Both the position numbers and the translations under genes were made by a program. DNA of 34,702 bases from JAWXCE01 sp034440495 (GTDB lineage: Bacteria; Pseudomonadota; Alphaproteobacteria; Rhizobiales; Rhodomicrobiaceae): contig JAWXCE010000037.1 in NCBI GenBank assembly GCA_034440495.1, forward strand, positions 1 through 34,702, in the 5' to 3' direction. Positions within the stretch are counted from its first letter, which is position 1. Each line of letters opens with the position of its first letter. Below, one piece after another: positions 17,219 through 26,867 of this stretch. The notes under the pieces were generated by a model that saw only the letters and a program-made list of their open reading frames with translations, was not told the origin of the DNA and did not search any database.

Positions 17219-19009
17219 ATGCGTTCAAAACCTCTTATCAAAAAGTTTTTTGCCGCCACCGCAGGCATTCTGCTTCTCATTTTCGCAGCCATAGCGCTGG
17301 CGCCGTTTTATGTGGACGGCTCCTTGCTTCGGAACACCCTTGCGGCGCGTCTTAGCCAGTTTAGCGGTGGCGACGTAAAGATCAAAGGCCGCGTCAGGCT
17401 AGAGAGTTTTTTAACGCTCGCCATCCAGGCTGAGGATGTCGAGGTCGTCAACGTCAAAAATCTGGGTCCGATCGGCGGCATTCACGCCGGCAAGGTTACG
17501 GCTGGAGTTGGTTGGGGCGATCTGATAGCCGGGCGGCGCCGCTTCGACGAACTTGCTATCGACGGGGCAAAGATAACGCTGATGCCCGATGCCGAGGCTA
17601 CGAAGCCTGATTATACCCAGAGCTTCTTACAAAGTATGGCGGCGTTAGAATCCAATCCATTTGAAACGATCCGCTTCACGAATGGATCGGTTTACAGCGA
17701 TGCGACGCTTACTCCTTTAAAGATTTCAAGAGTGCGCTTCTCCCGCTCTGGAAATGGGCGGCGTCTTTCCGCAAGGGGCAACATCGTCTGGAAGGATCAG
17801 GCCATGTATTTCCGTGCGAGACGTGGGCGTAAGACCCAAGGCGCCGAAGGCTTGGTAACGCCGCTAAATCTGGAAATCTCAGGCCTTGCCATGAACCTCA
17901 ATTTTACGGGTTCTCTCGGTTTGTCCCCTGAGGTTGCATTGAAAGGCGACCTTGAATTCACCACGCCTGAGGCGAGCGCGCTTCCATCCTGGCTTAACCT
18001 GGGCTGGACATTGCCGGAGACTGTTTCCGCCGTTACAGTGGCTGGCTGGCTGCGATGGTCTGGCGGCTTAGCGTTGCTGGAGGATGCCAACATGTCCATC
18101 AATGGGAATGACGCTGACGGGTCGATTTCGCTGAGAACCCGCGAAGCCTGTCCCATCGTTGAGGGTGACCTTGCGTTCCGGTCTCTCGATCTGTCCGATT
18201 TCATAACGCCGGAGGCTGTGAAGGCGCCAGTCCAGGCCTGTTTAAAGGCCGATGTGCGTATCTCCGCAGACAAACTTACGGCGGGAAGTGTCCGGGCAGG
18301 GCCAACGGCTGCGGCTGTTAACGTGCATAACGGTAAAATTACCGCGAACATTGCGGAGCTAGAAGTGTTCGGCGGTGTTTTGCGCGGAAATTTGGAAGCT
18401 GATTTCTCGGGCCACACGCCGGTGTGGACAGTGCGCGCCACGGGTCAGGAGCTAGATGTCAGCCGCATCACGGATTCAGCGCATATGGGCGTTTGGCTTC
18501 AGGGTGCGGCGAACGCGAATATAGAACTGCGCGCCCAAGGTTTGACGGTCATGGACGCGATGAAATCGATAAACGGCCAAGCCAAGATTAATTTCGCATC
18601 CGGCGGATCGCTGGGTTCGGAGACAGTCGAACGGCTTTCAACGATAACGAATGGCTCCCCAGCGTTAGCAGAAATCGTGCCCTCCCGATTTTTGCGGTTA
18701 AGAGGAGAGTTCGGCGCGGTCGATGGTATGGTTGCGGCGCGCTTGCTTGAAATGAACGGGGATGGATCGAGCCTTGCTGGCAAAGGCAACACCGATATGT
18801 CAAACGGCACCATTGATATGCATTTCGATATTCGTTCAGCTTTTGCGAATGCTTCTAACGGCGGCGCTTCACCCTCTATTATTGCATCGCCTGCGCCAGG
18901 TAACTTCTCTCAGGTCCTCAGGGTGCAAGGTACATGGGCTAATCCGGAAATCGAGATTAACGGAAAGCCCATCGCACTCAACAAGACCAATGGCGTTGCG
19001 CCCTTTTAA
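17219..19009 (+). CDS. AsmA family protein
   Basis: A 596-residue envelope protein with one N-terminal membrane segment (ATAGILLLIFAAIALAPFYV, about residues 13-32), then the AsmA hallmarks: RLSQFSGGDVKIKGRVRLES near residue 50, FDELAIDGAKITLMPD, and the C-terminal LDLSDFITPEAVK and NGQAKINFASGGSLGSETVE region. AsmA-like proteins are thought to bridge inner and outer membranes and help lipid transport or outer-membrane assembly. Only 41 bases separate its stop from the next gene on the same strand, so the solute-binding-protein gene is probably cotranscribed. Confidence 0.85.
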   Translation: MRSKPLIKKFFAATAGILLLIFAAIALAPFYVDGSLLRNTLAARLSQFSGGDVKIKGRVRLESFLTLAIQAEDVEVVNVKNLGPIGGIHAGKVTAGVGWGDLIAGRRRFDELAIDGAKITLMPDAEATKPDYTQSFLQSMAALESNPFETIRFTNGSVYSDATLTPLKISRVRFSRSGNGRRLSARGNIVWKDQAMYFRARRGRKTQGAEGLVTPLNLEISGLAMNLNFTGSLGLSPEVALKGDLEFTTPEASALPSWLNLGWTLPETVSAVTVAGWLRWSGGLALLEDANMSINGNDADGSISLRTREACPIVEGDLAFRSLDLSDFITPEAVKAPVQACLKADVRISADKLTAGSVRAGPTAAAVNVHNGKITANIAELEVFGGVLRGNLEADFSGHTPVWTVRATGQELDVSRITDSAHMGVWLQGAANANIELRAQGLTVMDAMKSINGQAKINFASGGSLGSETVERLSTITNGSPALAEIVPSRFLRLRGEFGAVDGMVAARLLEMNGDGSSLAGKGNTDMSNGTIDMHFDIRSAFANASNGGASPSIIASPAPGNFSQVLRVQGTWANPEIEINGKPIALNKTNGVAPF

Positions 19010-19050
19010 TTTTGCTAAATCGCTTTTTACCTAATCGCTAAGGAAAGCTC

Positions 19051-20451
19051 ATGCAAACCCCAAATTTGCTCCACCTCGCAAATATCGCCATTGTAATCAC
19101 GACGCTGTTTACCGCCATGCTACCGGGATCAGCGGTTGCTCAGGAGACGCCCCAACAGCCGCAAGGCGCGCCATCGGAGGCTGGCGATGCGCCGGTGGCG
19201 GCGCCCCAAGAGGTTGTGCCACCGGTCGTAGAGACGACGCCTGTCACCGAACAGGTGCCTCCCGTTATCGATAGCGCAACGCCAACGCCTGCGGTTGAAA
19301 CGCCGCCGCCCTTAGATGCGACCGAGCCGCCACCGGTGCAACAGGCGGAGCAGCCAAACGCGCCGCGCCGTCCAGTCACCCTGACAATAGCAACATGGGG
19401 CGGCGCTTACGGGCAGGCGCAAAATCGCGCGATATTTTCGCCATACGAAAAAACAAGCGGCGATCAGATCGAGATGGCTCGCTATGACGGGACGCTCGCA
19501 TCTGTCCAAAAGCAGGCGGCGAGTGCGTCTTCGGCATGGGATGTTGTTGACGTGAATAGCGCGGTAGCTGCGCAGGCATGCGAACAGGGCCTGCTTGAGC
19601 CTCTCGACGCAGCGCGCCTTCTCAACACCGGTGATAGCGGCGAGGCTGACTTTATTTCTGGCGCCATCAAGCCTTGCGCGGTCGGCAGCGTCGCCTGGTC
19701 GGCGGTCATGATTTATAACAAGAACACATTTGCCAAGCGCATCCCCGTAACTTTGAAAGACCTGTTCGATCTCAAAGCCTTTCCCGGCAAGCGAGCGCTT
19801 CCGAAAGGGCCTAAATACAACCTCGAAATCGCATTAATGGCGGACGGCGTCGAACCAGCCGCAGTTTACGAAACCCTCGCAACGGCAGAAGGTTTAGAGC
19901 GCGCTTTCCGCAAGCTGGATCAAATCAAAAAAGCGATTATCTGGTGGGATATGGCCGCTACGCCTGTATCGCAGGTAGGCAAGGCGGAAGCAGCCATGGG
20001 CATTGGATTCAACGGGCGAGCCTTTCATGCGATAATGGCGAACCAGCAACCAATTGGCGTCATCTGGGATGGCCAGATCTACGATATGGACTATTGGGCC
20101 ATTCCCAAGGGCGCCCAAAGTTTAAGCGCGGCGCTCGACTTTATCCGTTTCGCGTCTGCGCCAGAAAGGCTCGCCGCGCAGACCCGTTATTTACCCTACG
20201 GGCCAGTCCGCGTCTCCGCATTGGCTCAGGTCGGCAAGCATTCAGAACTGAATATCGACATGAAAGTCCATCTGTCAACAACGCCGGAAAACATGAAACG
20301 TGCTCTGGCGGCCAATGAAGACTGGTGGAGAGTCAATGAAGCCGACATTTCCGAAGCGTTTAACGCCTGGCTCATAACGACTACGGCTGAAGACCCTGTA
20401 AAAGCAGAGCCGCAGAACCCGCGCGACCGTAGAGCGCGGTCTCGGAATTAA
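19051..20451 (+). CDS. Periplasmic extracellular solute-binding protein (spermidine/putrescine-like) with Pro-rich linker
   Basis: A 466-residue protein with a signal peptide (cleavage near GSAVAQ), a roughly 80-residue Pro/Val/Thr/Glu-rich linker, and from about residue 110 a class II periplasmic binding protein: VTLTIATWGGAYGQAQNRAI, YDGTLASVQKQAAS, WDVVDVNSAVAAQAC, WSAVMIYNKNTF, GKRALPKGPKYNLEIALMADG and YDMDYWAIPKGAQ. These resemble PotD/PotF-type polyamine or thiamine-type ABC solute receptors. No ABC permease or ATPase is beside it, so it is an orphan receptor or serves a transporter elsewhere. A low-complexity linker before the binding domain is unusual for this family and could span peptidoglycan. 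AGGAAAG precedes the ATG. Confidence 0.83.
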   Translation: MQTPNLLHLANIAIVITTLFTAMLPGSAVAQETPQQPQGAPSEAGDAPVAAPQEVVPPVVETTPVTEQVPPVIDSATPTPAVETPPPLDATEPPPVQQAEQPNAPRRPVTLTIATWGGAYGQAQNRAIFSPYEKTSGDQIEMARYDGTLASVQKQAASASSAWDVVDVNSAVAAQACEQGLLEPLDAARLLNTGDSGEADFISGAIKPCAVGSVAWSAVMIYNKNTFAKRIPVTLKDLFDLKAFPGKRALPKGPKYNLEIALMADGVEPAAVYETLATAEGLERAFRKLDQIKKAIIWWDMAATPVSQVGKAEAAMGIGFNGRAFHAIMANQQPIGVIWDGQIYDMDYWAIPKGAQSLSAALDFIRFASAPERLAAQTRYLPYGPVRVSALAQVGKHSELNIDMKVHLSTTPENMKRALAANEDWWRVNEADISEAFNAWLITTTAEDPVKAEPQNPRDRRARSRN

Positions 20452-21135
20452 CCGGTGCTAATTTCGGTTAATCGACAAAGTTGTACACACGTTACAAACC
20501 ACGAAAATATACTCGATGTAGCTTTTTTGCATCAATCGACATTCAAATGCTTCAATAAGGTTCTTCACGTTTTTTTACTACACTAAGATTCTTATTAAAT
20601 AAGTCTTAGCATTCGCATGGGTAAACGATTGTCCTTCTTCGTGTTCGCCTCGCATTAACCCATAGTGCCGGTAATTGTAACTCTGGATCAAGTCAACCAG
20701 AGGGAGTGACGCTAGATCGGCTAAGGCTCGGAAAACAAGTTTCATTAACGACACTATGCATACAGATCAGCCAAAACCAAATCGCGAACCATGGAATCCC
20801 TTTGTAATGTCATTTGCGTTGAGTATGCTGCTGTTCCTACCCGATGTGGCAGGCCATTTTGTTTTGCCTCAAGCCATCGGTTTTTTCCAAAGGGTAAAGA
20901 AAAAGCCCACGAGCCGCTCCACCAAAATGGCGTCAGGTTTCTTTGGGCAGTCAATAATAATAATCTGCGGGGTTCAGCGCCGTCGGGGAATCCCGGCGGC
21001 GTTTTTTAACTGAATAATCAAGCTTTCGCACAAACATAAGTTGAGTTTACATTCCGGTGACAGTCTACTGCACCCCTGCGTTGAGTAATTATATTTTAGT
21101 GCACATTTCTCGTCCACAACAAAAAAGGCGCGCTC
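20452..21135 (+). other. 684-base AT-richer spacer: no convincing ORF, small hairpin, strong terminator; candidate sRNA
   Basis: I see no convincing protein gene. The longest plus-strand frames (around 20756-21013) run straight through the terminator hairpin at 20978-21007 and have no family features. CTCTGG at 20681-20686 pairs with CCAGAG at 20697-20702. AAGCCCA near 20904 can pair with TTTGGGC near 20945, with a smaller GCC/GGC stem inside, forming a structured block right before the terminator. Together these suggest an independent short RNA of roughly 100-300 bases ending at about 21007. I do not recognise it as a known sRNA or riboswitch family. Confidence 0.4.
20978..21007 (+). terminator. 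Strong Rho-independent terminator
   Basis: A 10-bp perfect stem (CGCCGTCGGG at 20978-20987 with CCCGGCGGCG at 20992-21001, one T-G pair), a GAAT loop, then TTTTTT. Its orientation ends plus-strand transcription. It lies about 530 bases beyond the solute-binding-protein gene, so it either ends a long 3' UTR or a separate small RNA. Confidence 0.85.
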
Positions 21136-22626
21136 ATGCCGCTGAAATTGCTGCTCCTTGGCATTATCCTGCTTGTCGCAGACGCGGCGCTGATTAGCCC
21201 GCTGGTGGCACAGTCTCAGACTGGCTCTTCGCTTGATGTCGTTACAGCGGCGCAGTCTCCCACGGATACTTTGGCAGCCGGAGAGCTGCGCGCGGAGATT
21301 TACGATAGTGGACGGGCGGCGCCGCAAGCGGTTGGAAGCTCCGCTTTTGTATCCATCAAAATCAGAATGAGCGGGGCGCTTGAGTCTCCAAAAGGAAAAA
21401 ATAAGAAGCGTAGCAAAACGCCCGCTGGGCCTGGGGCAACCATCGAGCTTGAAGCGCCGAATGGGGAAATCGTCAACGTCACCGGGGATAGCGTCACGCC
21501 CGCTATAAACGGATTCCGGGCCACAGCACAAATTGCCCGTCTGCAACCTGGCGAGGAGACAATAGTCTTGGTTGAAATGCGCCTTCAAGCCTCCACTGGC
21601 AAGCAGATCAACGCGCTGAAAATCACCTTGAAAGACCTTACTGGCGCCGCCTCGAAAACCGCTGAGCTGCAATGGGCGGCGCTAGATTGTGCGGGAGACT
21701 ATTACCGCGAACTGCAGATCATCGCGACGTCCGGCGCCACGCAACTGAGCCAATTGCTGACGGAATTGCGGTCGCCCGATAAATCTCTACCCCGTTCGTC
21801 GCTGTTCCGCGTCACCATGCCGACCCCATCAGGCGGAGGTCGTTGTCTTCGTTACAAGCGGCAGTGGGACCCTTATGAGTTTGGCTACAGGCGCGTTTGT
21901 GTGCGGTATAAAGGCAGGGACGACGTTAAGGAGACTTTGAACGTAACGGCCTCATCCAAGGAGGAGCGAGAGATTCTGCAGCGCGCAGGCGCCTTTCTGC
22001 GAAGCGGTGGCGCGGACGCAAAGCTTGCCCGGAATGGATCGCTCGAATGGGTGAGCGGCAAGGTGGCAAGCGATTTGCGCGGTTACCTCGAACAGCCAGC
22101 CCATCCCGCCCTGTGCACCGGCGCCAAACAATTTACGGATTATTATCTTAAGCAATCCGCAGGCCTTAAATCTCATGCGGAGGCCATTATCAATCTGGCT
22201 TCAAAATCCCGTGCGCTAGCCGTTGAGAAAGTGGCGCGCGCGAAACAGGACATAGAGCAACTGGGCCTTGGTCATCCCGGCGTTGGTCTGGAGCCTTTGC
22301 CCATCTCGGAACAACCCTCAGGGAATGGCCTTAAACAGCTTATACTATTGCTTGGGCCGTATGCTGGACTGTTGCCCGAGAATAGGGACGCTTTATCACA
22401 ATCCCCTGACGAACTCGGCATGCTGAAAGTAATGAAGGACGCTTTGGATGCAAAGGGCGAAGACAAAGCGGTGGTGAACGCCGTCAAATCTGCGCTTACC
22501 TTTATCGAAGCAGCTGTGCATCTGACAATCGCAGAGGCGAAGTATCAGTCAGTGAAAACAAAATTCATCGGCGGATTTGACAATATCAGGGCGGCTCACG
22601 ACAAGTTCTGTGTTTGCGGAGATTAA
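21136..22626 (+). CDS. Exported protein of unknown function
   Basis: A 496-residue protein that I do not recognise. The N-terminus is a signal peptide (LKLLLLGIILLVADAALISP, cleavage likely near LVAQSQ). Residues about 50-180 look beta-rich, with regular alternation (FVSIKIRMSGAL, GATIELEAPNGEIVNVTGD), suggesting an immunoglobulin-like or surface domain. Residues about 235-265 hold a Cys pair region (GRCLRYKRQWDPYEFGYRR, VCVRYKG). The C-terminal third is helical, rich in Ala/Lys, and ends KFCVCGD. About six cysteines in the mature protein suggest periplasmic or outer-surface disulfides. It converges with the BcsS-like gene, with 13 bases between the ends. A surface or envelope role is inference only. 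Confidence 0.75.
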   Translation: MPLKLLLLGIILLVADAALISPLVAQSQTGSSLDVVTAAQSPTDTLAAGELRAEIYDSGRAAPQAVGSSAFVSIKIRMSGALESPKGKNKKRSKTPAGPGATIELEAPNGEIVNVTGDSVTPAINGFRATAQIARLQPGEETIVLVEMRLQASTGKQINALKITLKDLTGAASKTAELQWAALDCAGDYYRELQIIATSGATQLSQLLTELRSPDKSLPRSSLFRVTMPTPSGGGRCLRYKRQWDPYEFGYRRVCVRYKGRDDVKETLNVTASSKEEREILQRAGAFLRSGGADAKLARNGSLEWVSGKVASDLRGYLEQPAHPALCTGAKQFTDYYLKQSAGLKSHAEAIINLASKSRALAVEKVARAKQDIEQLGLGHPGVGLEPLPISEQPSGNGLKQLILLLGPYAGLLPENRDALSQSPDELGMLKVMKDALDAKGEDKAVVNAVKSALTFIEAAVHLTIAEAKYQSVKTKFIGGFDNIRAAHDKFCVCGD

Positions 22627-22639
22627 GCCCGGCGCGCTA

Positions 22640-23515
22640 TTAAAATTTCCGATAGACGCCAATGTTGCCGTAGCCCTCTGTTTCGCCCTCATAATCTGTC
22701 GATATGCCGCCGGAAACAGTGAACTCGTAGTTGCGTTTCATGAATGTGGCGAAACCGCCTGACCGAACCGCGCCATAGTCATCTGCCCCAAAAATCGAGA
22801 CTTCAGGCCCGAACGTCACTTGGGGCAATTTGGGCCAATCATGGTTCATTTTGACGCCAAGTCGTGTGAAGCCGCTGTAACCATAATTTGCGCTGGCTAA
22901 GGCTGCGTCAGCGCTTACCCAGACGCTTTTGCTCAACGGCGCCCAGATTTCCGCGCGTATCTTGGCGCCCGTGTTATCTCCACTGGAAGCGTTGCCTGGA
23001 TCTCCGGCTCCGATGCGATAAAAATCGGGGTCGACTGGCGCCAAAGTCTTGTTTTTAAGGGCTAGGGCCGTGATGGAGATATCATGATGCTCGTATGCTA
23101 TCCCTGCGAAAATTTTCACCCAGGCAGTCCGCCAGCCTTGTTGGTAGCCTAACATCATTTCAGCGGAGAATGTTTGCGCGCCAAAATCGACGGCAAACTC
23201 ATCGCCATTGGTTACCGATTTCAGCTCGTATTGTTTATCGGCGGAGTAGGTGTATTGCCCGTTGCCGGTGAAAAGCCGAAGCAGCGGGCCTTTTTCGCTA
23301 TTCTTGCCATTAAGCGCAATGATAGCTCCAGCATAACCGGAGGTTGTTTCGCCGGACACTCCTCCGCCAGAGAAGGTGTCTACTTTGTCTTTTAACAAAG
23401 CTTCGATTTTTTCTTGAAAAGCAGACTTTTTGTTACTGTCCGCTCGACCTGGATTCGAGCAAATTAGCCCTAGCAAAGCTAATCCTAGGGTTGCAAAGAT
23501 TTTTGATTGGTGCAC
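22640..23515 (-). CDS. BcsS-like outer-membrane beta-barrel protein
   Basis: A 291-residue protein with a signal peptide (KIFATLGLALLGLICSNPGRA). The mature part has repeating beta-strand patterns: GYAGAIIALNGKN, GPLLRLFTGNGQYTYS, FSAEMMLGYQQGWRTAWVKIF, IRAEIWAPLSKSVWVSADAAL, YGYSGFTRLGVKM and a C-terminal aromatic strand GNIGVYRKF ending in Phe, as in outer-membrane barrels. The pattern of pump-through strands and FGPEVSIFGADDYGAVRSGG resembles the cellulose-biosynthesis protein BcsS of alphaproteobacteria. No cellulose synthase genes are in the window, so the name is tentative; it could be another small porin-like protein. Confidence 0.6.
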   Translation of the reverse strand: MHQSKIFATLGLALLGLICSNPGRADSNKKSAFQEKIEALLKDKVDTFSGGGVSGETTSGYAGAIIALNGKNSEKGPLLRLFTGNGQYTYSADKQYELKSVTNGDEFAVDFGAQTFSAEMMLGYQQGWRTAWVKIFAGIAYEHHDISITALALKNKTLAPVDPDFYRIGAGDPGNASSGDNTGAKIRAEIWAPLSKSVWVSADAALASANYGYSGFTRLGVKMNHDWPKLPQVTFGPEVSIFGADDYGAVRSGGFATFMKRNYEFTVSGGISTDYEGETEGYGNIGVYRKF

Positions 23516-23714
23516 AATAACTCACCGGGTACGCAAATTCACTACCTTCAAAGATATTATTAATTTTGGATAAAGTGTATTAACTTTTTCTATAATACAT
23601 AGCTTGGCTGTGGACAGTCAGGAATAACTTCTCCTAACGCCGACCACAAAGCGATTGTCAGATATGGTTTCTAGTCGTATCTCTGAATGAATATGGCTGA
23701 TTCAGGATCACTGA

Positions 23715-24662
23715 GTGAACATCCCGCGCGTAAAGCATAGCGTCTTAAGCGTATTATACATTGGCGCAACCGCCATGCTGGTGAGCGCTTCGTCCTGTGC
23801 GCCGTTGCTGTCGACTCGCGAGGAAGACGTGCAAAAGCGCGTTGTCTTGAAAACCGACCCGCCGTTGACGCTGGCGGTCGAGGAGGCGGGCGCAGGTGAA
23901 CCGATCCTGTTCATTCACGGTCTTGGCACATCAACTTACACGTGGCGACATCTTCTCCCCGAGTTTGCGAAAACGAACCGCGTCATCGCCATCGATTTGA
24001 AGGGGTTCGGCGCATCGGATAAACCCGCCGATGAGAAATACTCGGTGATCGATCAGGCGGCGCTTGTCCGCACATTTATCGAGCAGGAAAATCTGCAAAA
24101 CTTGACGGTTATGGGCCATTCTTTTGGTGGTGGCGTCACCCTCGCGCTGGCGCTTGATCTGGCTGAGAGCAAAAGTCGCAGGCTTAAGCAAATCGTGCTT
24201 ATGGACACGATTGCCTACAAACAAACGCTTCCGATTTTCTTTCAGATTTTGACGACTCCCGCAATTGGGCCAATTAGCATGCACCTTATCCCTCCGGAAG
24301 TGCAGATTACGGAGGCGCTCAACATCGCCTATCACGATGACAAGGCGATCCCTGCCGCATCGGTGATCGAGTATGCGCAGCCGCTATATGCGCCCGAGGC
24401 GAAAGAGGCGTTGCGTAAAACTGTGCTGCAGATCATCCCGCCGGACATTGACGAATACGCGGCGCGCTACAAATCCATAAAACTGCCAACGCTGATTTTG
24501 TGGTGTCAGCATGATAAAATCATTCCGCTCGCTTTTGGGCGGAGGCTCGCGCTGGATATCAACGGCGCGAAGCTGAATATCCTTAAGGATTGCGGGCACA
24601 TGCCTCAGGAGGAGCGTCCTGCCGAAACAATCCGCGCCGTTCGCACTTTCATGAAACGGTGA
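23715..24662 (+). CDS. Exported alpha/beta hydrolase
   Basis: A 315-residue hydrolase. The N-terminus has a hydrophobic segment (SVLYIGATAMLVSASSCAP) that is either a signal peptide or a lipoprotein signal with Cys in SASSC. The fold motifs are clear: LFIHGLGTSTYTWRHLLP (oxyanion strand), VIAIDLKGFGASDKP, the nucleophile elbow VMGHSFGGG (Ser), LILWCQHDKIIPLAFG (Asp) and DCGHMPQEERPAET (His). The catalytic triad Ser-Asp-His is complete. Substrate cannot be deduced; relatives include haloalkane-dehalogenase-like and ester hydrolases. The start is GTG at 23715; an in-frame downstream ATG would shorten the signal segment. Confidence 0.85.
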   Translation: MNIPRVKHSVLSVLYIGATAMLVSASSCAPLLSTREEDVQKRVVLKTDPPLTLAVEEAGAGEPILFIHGLGTSTYTWRHLLPEFAKTNRVIAIDLKGFGASDKPADEKYSVIDQAALVRTFIEQENLQNLTVMGHSFGGGVTLALALDLAESKSRRLKQIVLMDTIAYKQTLPIFFQILTTPAIGPISMHLIPPEVQITEALNIAYHDDKAIPAASVIEYAQPLYAPEAKEALRKTVLQIIPPDIDEYAARYKSIKLPTLILWCQHDKIIPLAFGRRLALDINGAKLNILKDCGHMPQEERPAETIRAVRTFMKR

Positions 24663-25020
24663 AATTGTGCGAGCGGTCAGATGGCCGTAAGAGAGTGTTT
24701 CTGAACAGGGCACTCGGCAGCCACGCCAATAGTCATCCACGCCCTGACTTCGGTTTCAGATTTAAGCCGCTGTTCTGCGCAGCGGAAAAAAGATTTTATT
24801 CTCGATAATATATCAAGAGATAGCGGCGATTGATTCCCCCCTGCGCGGCGTCCGGCTGCCAACTAGTGGGCATCGATGTGAATCTCCACCGTGCTTCTCG
24901 CCTAAGCGGCGATGGCAAGACGACGTCACGCCGCGTATGCAAAACCATCGCAGGGGTTCGGCGCGCCCGTTTTCGCCTGCACACCAGACCAGTTTCCCTA
25001 GTTCATGGCGACAGCTTAAA
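24663..25020. other. Spacer without recognisable gene
   Basis: Between the hydrolase stop and the stem-loop after rtcR I find no frame with family features on either strand and no repeat or tRNA. A minus-strand frame of 62 codons (24796-24984) is Arg-rich and looks like a shadow. It could be decayed sequence. Confidence 0.4.
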
Positions 25021-25070
25021 GCGGGAGCTATATCTCCTTATGTCGGCGGCGCAGGATATCGCGCTCCCGC
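25021..25070 (-). terminator. Stem-loop just downstream of rtcR
   Basis: GCGGGAGC at 25021-25028 is inverted as GCTCCCGC at 25063-25070, with a partly paired continuation (ATATC...GATAT) inside. It starts 9 bases beyond the rtcR stop and on the minus strand is followed by TTTAAG, a weak T-tract. It probably acts as the rtcR terminator. Confidence 0.5.
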
Positions 25071-25078
25071 AGCGGAGT

Positions 25079-26669
<1,591 letters not shown>

Positions 26670-26819
26670 TTTTATCTTATCCAAAATTATAAGTACGAAA
26701 CAACAGTATCATATTTTCCCATGCCTAGAAAAGTCAGATTTTAGGCCGCAGGTAGTCTGTAAACTTTTTCCGAAGCTACTTCATGTGGTTATTAGAGAAA
26801 ATCTGCACTGTCCCGAACT

Positions 26820-26835
26820 TGGCACGCGCCTCGCA
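26820..26835 (+). promoter_or_regulatory. Sigma-54 (-24/-12) promoter of the Ro60 gene
   Basis: TGGCACGCGCCTCGCA matches the sigma-54 consensus TGGCAC-N5-TTGCA with one mismatch in the -12 element, and keeps the invariant GG and GC with exactly 10 bases between. Transcription would start about 12 bases downstream of the GC, giving a leader of about 22 bases that includes AGAAGGAA before the ATG at 26868. It is the only such site I see in the 198-base divergent spacer, and its position next to rtcR fits RtcR control. Confidence 0.8.
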
Positions 26836-26867
26836 ATAGAGGGTTCGTAACCAGAAGGAATTCGGAC

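Noticed and set aside
20756..21013. An 85-codon plus-strand ORF in the spacer after the solute-binding-protein gene
   Set aside because: It reads through a perfect terminator hairpin and T-tract and has a non-protein-like composition.
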